Assembly (NCBI GenBank): GCA_964036275.1
Contig: OZ038435.1
Span: forward strand, 186,001-250,000
Length of the DNA: 64,000 bases
Direction of reading: 5' to 3'
Source of the DNA: Litoditis marina
Lineage: Eukaryota; Nematoda; Chromadorea; Rhabditida; Rhabditidae
The notes below the pieces were generated by a model. That model was not told the origin of the DNA. It worked only from the letters and a program-made list of their open reading frames with translations, and did no database searches. This document shows, piece by piece, positions 59,601-64,000 of this stretch. The position numbers were made by a program, and so were the translations under genes. Numbering within the stretch: position 1 is the first letter of the stretch; each line of letters begins with the position of its first letter.

Positions 59601-62565
59601 TAAACCGCCGTAAAGGTGACATTTTTTGAGACTAGGTTAATTCAAACATTCGATCTTGAAGAAAAACAAGCGATTCAATTTTCAAGCCAACGAAGTCGCC
59701 CTACCTTTGCTACATTAGTTTTGTGGGATGTAAATCTGAACTCTAGTTTTGTGGGATGTAAATCTGAAAAAGATTTATATCAAATTATTGAACTGGAGCA
59801 TTTTTGGAAGTAGGAAATACGTTCTCGTATCGTATACATTGTGACAGTTTTTGGTACTTGCAGATGTAATGTTTCAATACTGCAGGTCAGGTTCTGTCGG
59901 CAAATGTTGCCGGTAAGGTGATGATGAAGTGTTTTCTGTCGGGAATGCCCGAGTGCAAGTTCGGAATCAACGACAAACTGACTATGCAGAATTCCACGTC
60001 AACCAGAAACCGTCCGGACGACCCCACCAAACCGTCAGTTTTACAATTCTTTTTCTTACGTTTCACGTAACTATTACGTGTAACTCGTAGTTCAGTAACT
60101 CATCTTTGCTTGAAGCTTGAATGTTTACCTTCGTTGTCTCTGGGCGGGGCATGATGGTTATTTGATGTTCGTAATTCGGGGAAAAAGTGCAATTCACCTA
60201 TTTCTTTATTCATTCACATCGCTCCGTTACAGAGCGGTATTCAGCTTAAATGTCATCGAATAATGAGTAGACGGTGTCAACTGCGTTAGGTCCTGTACTT
60301 GTGAAGAGAAGCCACCTCCTCATCAAGAAAAAATGTGTTTTTCAGAATATTTAGAGGGATCACGTATAACACCGACCCCCTGTTCTGTATCATGTTATCA
60401 GCTACCAGCCGGGCGGCAACCTTGATTTCAGTAAACATCAATAGTATAAAAACTGGCCAACTGGCCATGGGAAAGTTGGATTGAGAGAAGGGCAGAACAT
60501 TGTTGACCTAGTATTTGACAGGGCCCGTGTGGTAATCGCCATTGACGATCTGCAGTTCCACCAGTGTGTTCGTCTGGGGAAATTCGAATCGGATCGAACT
60601 ATTGCCTTCGTGCCCCCAGATGGCCAATGCGAGCTGATCAAGTATAGGATAACGCAGGACGTCAAACTGCCCTTCAGGTAGTCTAACCTAAAAAGGATAC
60701 TAGGAGCTTTGCTGGTTGGCTCCAATCTCTACATTTACGTGATGCGTCTTTGTTGTTCACGAAAATTGATTGAAAATGATGTGTTTCATCTACGTAAACG
60801 AACTACTTTGTCACTTTTAACTGCAAAGTTGAGTGGAGAGTTAGGTTTTTACCAGTAAATGTGACATTTGTGACTAATATTCCAAAATCCCGAGAAAAAA
60901 GGTCGATTTAGTGGACAATTCAACAAAGTCGCTTCACATACTTCTAACTAACTCAACAAACTGAACAAAAACACATACTACAATAATTACTGATTCAGGT
61001 AACTAAGAAAGTAAGTATTGTATTGTAACAGAACCATGCGTCTGTCGGTTTCTAGTGCTGTTACTCATTGTTTCGAACATTGAAGTACCTCGAAGAGCCG
61101 TCACAGATTCCGCAACCCATAGAATTACGAAAGTTGCGAACTTTAATCTGTTCTCATAACGTATGTCGTTCTTCTGTGTGCTCTCTTGTAGTCAAATAAG
61201 ACCTCGTAAGCGAGATAACCATGCTACAATGTTTCCAGGGTCATTCCACTTGTGCGTGAAGTTAGCAAGTCTCGTCTCGAGATCAAAGTTGTATTGAAAG
61301 CTGACTATAAGCCGAATTTGTTGGGACAGAAGATCGAGGTATAATCTTTTCCTTTGTAGACTGTGAGTGCTTAGTCAGATTGGTATACGTAAATCGATGG
61401 AGCCCCCAAAGTATATAAACGCTAAAAATATGAAACTACCGTAGGGTGTCTTGGTAAAAATTAGTGCCTGTTTCCACCATCTAGTTTAGGTTCGTATTCC
61501 CACGCCACCCAACACGTGTACGGTGAATCTATTGTGCATGAAGGGAAAGGCGAAGTACAAGTCGGGAGAGAATGCAATCGTCTGGAAAGTAAGTTAACTT
61601 TTGTCAATGCATATAAATCATTGTTGAGGCGTAAATAGAACTGTATAAATAGAACGGTACTCACTGGGGCGGCGTTCATTTTCACCTATGTTGAGAGATG
61701 TGGTGGCGCACAACCTGTCAATGAAGATGTAGCACTGCAAGTAGATGATGTGTGTTTAATCGTGATTCGCAGGTTGGTATGTAGTGGGAGTCGTTAGTGC
61801 AGCATAACCATAGACACTCTCGAATGGCTCTGCTATATGTGGTAGCCTATAGTCTGTCTGGTGAGAGCTTGGGATCAAGCATAGGACACGCTCATTTCTA
61901 GGCCATCCTTTTCAAATAGGCAGTGATCTGATATCGATTAATGATATTAAACCACTTCCACATGTTAACGGCTGGTCATTCAGATCAAGCGACTGGCTGG
62001 AGGAAAGGAGCTGCAGATTTCGGCCGAAGTTGAACTGCTCACCATTGGAGTACAGGTTGGCACCATCTTAGTTTAACATCCAGTGTGGTGAATGCGTGAT
62101 TGATAGGTATCGTTTTCTGTGTTTATCTTTTATGACAAATAATAAGTAATAAAATGAAGTGAACAAATGTAAATCCAAAAAAACTTTGATCTTTGTAGCA
62201 ATACCAATAATTGATTTCAGCACACAAAGCGCTGGGACCGTCCTCCCGTCAGTGTCAACTTCGAGGTGCCCTTCGCTCCCAGTGGATTCAAGGTAACCAT
62301 TCTTTTTCTATATATTCTTCATTTTATTCTATATTGCTTTCATCATATCAGAGGCGATCAATTATTTTATTTATGTTTCACTAATATGAATTACGTACTG
62401 CCATACCATAAATTATGAAAAAGGAGCCTTTTTTAACGAGTATTTTTTTTTCTCTAGGTGCGCTTCCTGAAGGTGTTCGAATCGAAACTGAACTACTCTG
62501 ATCATGACGTGATCAAGTGGGTCAGATACATGGGAAAGTCCGGACTCTACGAGACAAGATGTTGA
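53685..62565 (+). CDS. ap2m1: AP-2 complex subunit mu (clathrin adaptor)
   Basis: Cargo-binding subunit of the AP-2 adaptor at the plasma membrane; recognises YxxPhi sorting signals and PIP2 in clathrin endocytosis. Exons: 53685-53717, 57054-57146, 57677-57790, 58085-58138, 58461-58622, 59050-59152, 59886-60033, 60522-60677, 61239-61338, 61490-61588, 61984-62055, 62221-62292, 62458-62565; 437 residues (human 435). Residues 1-140 are the longin domain ([39 protein letters not shown]); about 165-437 are the mu homology domain. The regulatory Thr of [12 protein letters not shown] (Thr154; Thr156 in human) is kept, as are [46 protein letters not shown] and the end [16 protein letters not shown]. 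The longin part is more diverged than the rest. Intron 3 needs a GC donor (GAG then GCACGT); intron 1 holds a satellite array. Neighbouring AP-1/AP-3 mu families are excluded by the MIGG start and linker. Confidence 0.96.
53831..56682. repeat. 114-bp tandem repeat array, about 25 copies, in AP2M1 intron 1
   Basis: Head-to-tail units of 114 bp (a few 115) starting AAAGTTCGGGGCTGTCTTC and ending CTTTCGTCACTGTC; 2852 bp in all. Sequence identity is very high, with a handful of recurrent variants (TACCGTGG for TACCGTAG, GGGTGAAAG, CGTCCCTG, AAAATGGG). 114 is a multiple of three, so a frame stays open through units where TAG has become TGG; there is no other sign of coding. The unit is not similar to anything else I see in the window. 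Confidence 0.97.
59222..59720. repeat. Interspersed repeat, family 1, copy b (split by a MITE)
   Basis: Shares the blocks ATTGTCCACA, AGGTGTTTTATCTGGG, AACTGGGTG and AACCAGTAAAGGTG with the copies at 10723 and 60740. It resumes after the MITE at 59332-59609 with GACATTTTTTGAGACTA and AACGAAGTCGCC. It lies in AP2M1 intron 6. Confidence 0.6.
59332..59609. mobile_element. GCAACC-rich MITE with 9-bp duplication
   Basis: The ends align as GGC-NNN-TTACACATGCAACC in inverted orientation. An exact 9-bp target duplication GTAAAGGTG lies at 59323-59331 and 59610-59618. The interior repeats GGTTGCATTTG/CAAATGCAACC motifs in both orientations. A 9-bp duplication suggests a Mutator-like element (inference). 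It is inserted into an older repeat whose uninterrupted relative is at 60740-60950. Confidence 0.82.
60740..60950. repeat. Interspersed repeat, family 1, copy c
   Basis: Has TTTGTTGTTCACGAAAATTG, TGTGTTTCATCTACG, the uninterrupted ACCAGTAAATGTGACATTTG, then AATCCCGAGAAAAAAGG and CAACAAAGTCGC, in the same order as the copies at 10723 and 59222. It lies in AP2M1 intron 8. Confidence 0.6.
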
Positions 62566-62847
62566 TAGTATTATGGTGATTTAGAGCTTAGACAGTGTTT
62601 TATATGGCACGGGAGAAAATAATTGCAATACATATAACTGCTGAGTGTTCTTACTGATTGCATATGATTTGAACACGTGTACAATTTTTCATAATTTACT
62701 GGCTGATCACTTGTTCTATATAGTTAATGTTCTACTAGAGCCTTCATATAACAGGCGAGAATATATAATATAGATGTTTTATCGTTCTTTAAATTGTAAA
62801 TTTTGATTTCAATTGGTTAAATTTTGTAAATGTTTTATTGGTATTGT

Positions 62848-62853
62848 AATAAA
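62848..62853 (+). promoter_or_regulatory. Poly(A) signal of AP2M1
   Basis: AATAAA 283 nt after the AP2M1 stop, followed by T-rich sequence. It is the only canonical signal close to the gene end. Confidence 0.6.
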
Positions 62854-62854
62854 T

Positions 62855-62860
62855 TTTATT
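62855..62860 (-). promoter_or_regulatory. Poly(A) signal of the MRPL18 gene
   Basis: TTTATT on the plus strand, i.e. AATAAA on the minus strand, 55 nt beyond the minus-strand stop codon. It lies one base from the plus-strand AATAAA, so the two convergent 3' UTRs should overlap. Confidence 0.6.
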
Positions 62861-62914
62861 TCATTCAATTAACATATATAACAACTATTGAAATAATAAC
62901 AACACAGTCCATTT

Positions 62915-63978
62915 TTACAACTCATCCAGCTTGTCCTCTCTAGTATTCTTCACGGGGTATCTGAAATAGCGGACGTCAGAATTGTCTCAGAATAACTCCG
63001 ATTTAGATTGCATTCGCTTTCAATCCGTAATACTTTTGTGAGAATACTTTCTAAGCACTTTCTAAGATATTGTTCTATATTCGAACTAACCTATCCCAGG
63101 TGAGTCGCTTGTCGTTGAGATAACTGTGCTCCTCAGCTGGAAGTTCCTCCAGACTCAGTCCCTCGGCGGAGAGGGCGGAGAAGAATTCGCTCTGCTGAAA
63201 AAACGCACTTATCATTCAAATTAATCAAAAGATAGATTACTAACATGGCGACTGAAACAATGAAACTATAAGAGCAAAAACACCTAGCTAAACATCGATT
63301 ATTTGTTTCCATTCAACTTTTTGCGCTTTGCCATTTACTCGAGAAACAAAAGTTATGATGGCATCCTCTCGGATATCAAAAATCAAGTTAACTGCACAAT
63401 TTGCCAGTTGGACGCACGGTCATTCTTCAGGTCGTGTCAATTTCTGCTCACATGTTTGCTCCTCGATGTCTCTTCCTCGGTGGCGCCGGGCATCGCGTAG
63501 AGGATGCCGGCTTGTAGACAGCGATAGGCCATCACGCGGCCCAGGTTCATGGAGGCACACGCGTCAGTGTTGCTGCAACCATCAAATAATCAACGAACAT
63601 CAAGCTCTCCTTAGATTGTTGTCTTATTTTCCTAATCAACAATCATTATTGTCTAGTTCGCATTTGATGGAAAGCATATTGTAACAATTTCCCGCTTTCA
63701 AGCATGAAATAAGAATGAGCGTAAATCACATTTATAATTAATTGGTATAGAATCCGCTAAATCGTGTGGTATCCCGACTATTTCCCAGACCCAAAACAAA
63801 GTTTCGCTCTGTAGATTATGGCATGATGTAGACGCTATCAATAGAAAACAAGTAAACAGCATACCTGTAGAGTTGGCTGCTAATCGCCTTTTCCTTGGTT
63901 GATGCCGAGAGTACGACTCCATTCAGATAGTGAGAGAGGCGAGCCTCCTGATGCGATTTGCTCTGTACCAGCTCGACC
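62915..63978 (-). CDS. mrpl18: Mitochondrial ribosomal protein uL18m (MRPL18), 3' part
   Basis: Large-subunit mitochondrial ribosomal protein of the uL18 family, which in bacteria binds 5S rRNA. Minus-strand exons in coding order: 63978-63865, 63572-63452, 63194-63091, 62960-62915; the 5' end lies beyond the window. The readable C-terminal 128 residues contain RVELVQSKSHQEARLSHYLN, VVLSASTKEKAISSQLYSNT, MNLGRVMAYRCLQAGI (the GRVLAQRCLEAGI block of the family) and a tail with EEHSYLNDKRLTWDRYP and DKLDEL. Splice sites are consensus on the minus strand and the frame is continuous. Identity rests mainly on the STKEKAI and GRVMAYRCLQAGI blocks. It converges tail-to-tail on AP2M1. Confidence 0.85.
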
Positions 63979-64000
63979 CTTAAAACGAGTCCAAGATAAA
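63979..64000 (-). other. Intron edge of the MRPL18 gene
   Basis: The 22 bases at the right edge read on the minus strand as the end of an intron (CGTTTTAAG acceptor) leading into the first visible MRPL18 exon. Confidence 0.5.

Overview
This is a gene-dense stretch of a metazoan nuclear genome, most probably from a nematode. The evidence is: spliced protein genes with short nematode-style 3' splice sites (TTTTCAG or TTTNCAG); a consensus 3' splice site just upstream of each of the six visible start codons, as expected if a spliced leader is added; small intergenic gaps between co-oriented genes; and a degenerate non-LTR retrotransposon of a kind common in nematodes. The genus cannot be named from the sequence. 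The genes are unusually intron-rich (68 exons for GCN1), which argues against a Caenorhabditis-like genome. A non-nematode invertebrate is not excluded.

Layout. 1-4990 is non-coding, with purine-rich tracts and one short inverted-repeat transposon. Six genes follow on the + strand: GCN1 (5016-30604, 68 exons, 2640 aa), mitochondrial GatB (31366-37234, 13 exons, 500 aa), an RPRD1/CREPT-type RNA polymerase II CTD-binding protein (38745-44189, 8 exons, 325 aa), the GTPase DRG2 (45032-51031, 10 exons, 366 aa), TM2D2 (51384-53164, 5 exons, 185 aa) and the AP-2 mu subunit (53685-62565, 13 exons, 437 aa). A seventh gene, mitochondrial ribosomal protein uL18m (MRPL18), converges from the - strand (62915-63978) and runs off the right edge. 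I joined the exons by hand. All six complete models stay in frame from ATG to stop and come close to the usual family lengths.

The introns are full of non-autonomous DNA transposons, many with readable target-site duplications. There are several hAT-like MITEs with 8-bp TSDs, PIF/Harbinger-like MITEs with 3-bp TSDs (one a nest of three to four elements in a GCN1 intron), and MITEs with 9-10 bp TSDs. DRG2 intron 1 holds a 5'-truncated, 5'-inverted LINE with a 12-bp TSD. RPRD1 intron 4 holds an exact 929-bp tandem duplication. AP2M1 intron 1 holds about 25 copies of a 114-bp tandem repeat with a 456-bp higher-order duplication.

Functionally the genes are housekeeping: translation stress and collided ribosomes (GCN1, DRG2), mitochondrial translation (GatB, MRPL18), transcription (RPRD1), membrane protein biology (TM2D2) and clathrin endocytosis (AP2M1). 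The closeness of GCN1 and DRG2, whose yeast counterparts meet on stalled ribosomes, is the most suggestive link. I found no defence system, CRISPR array or other obviously new system.
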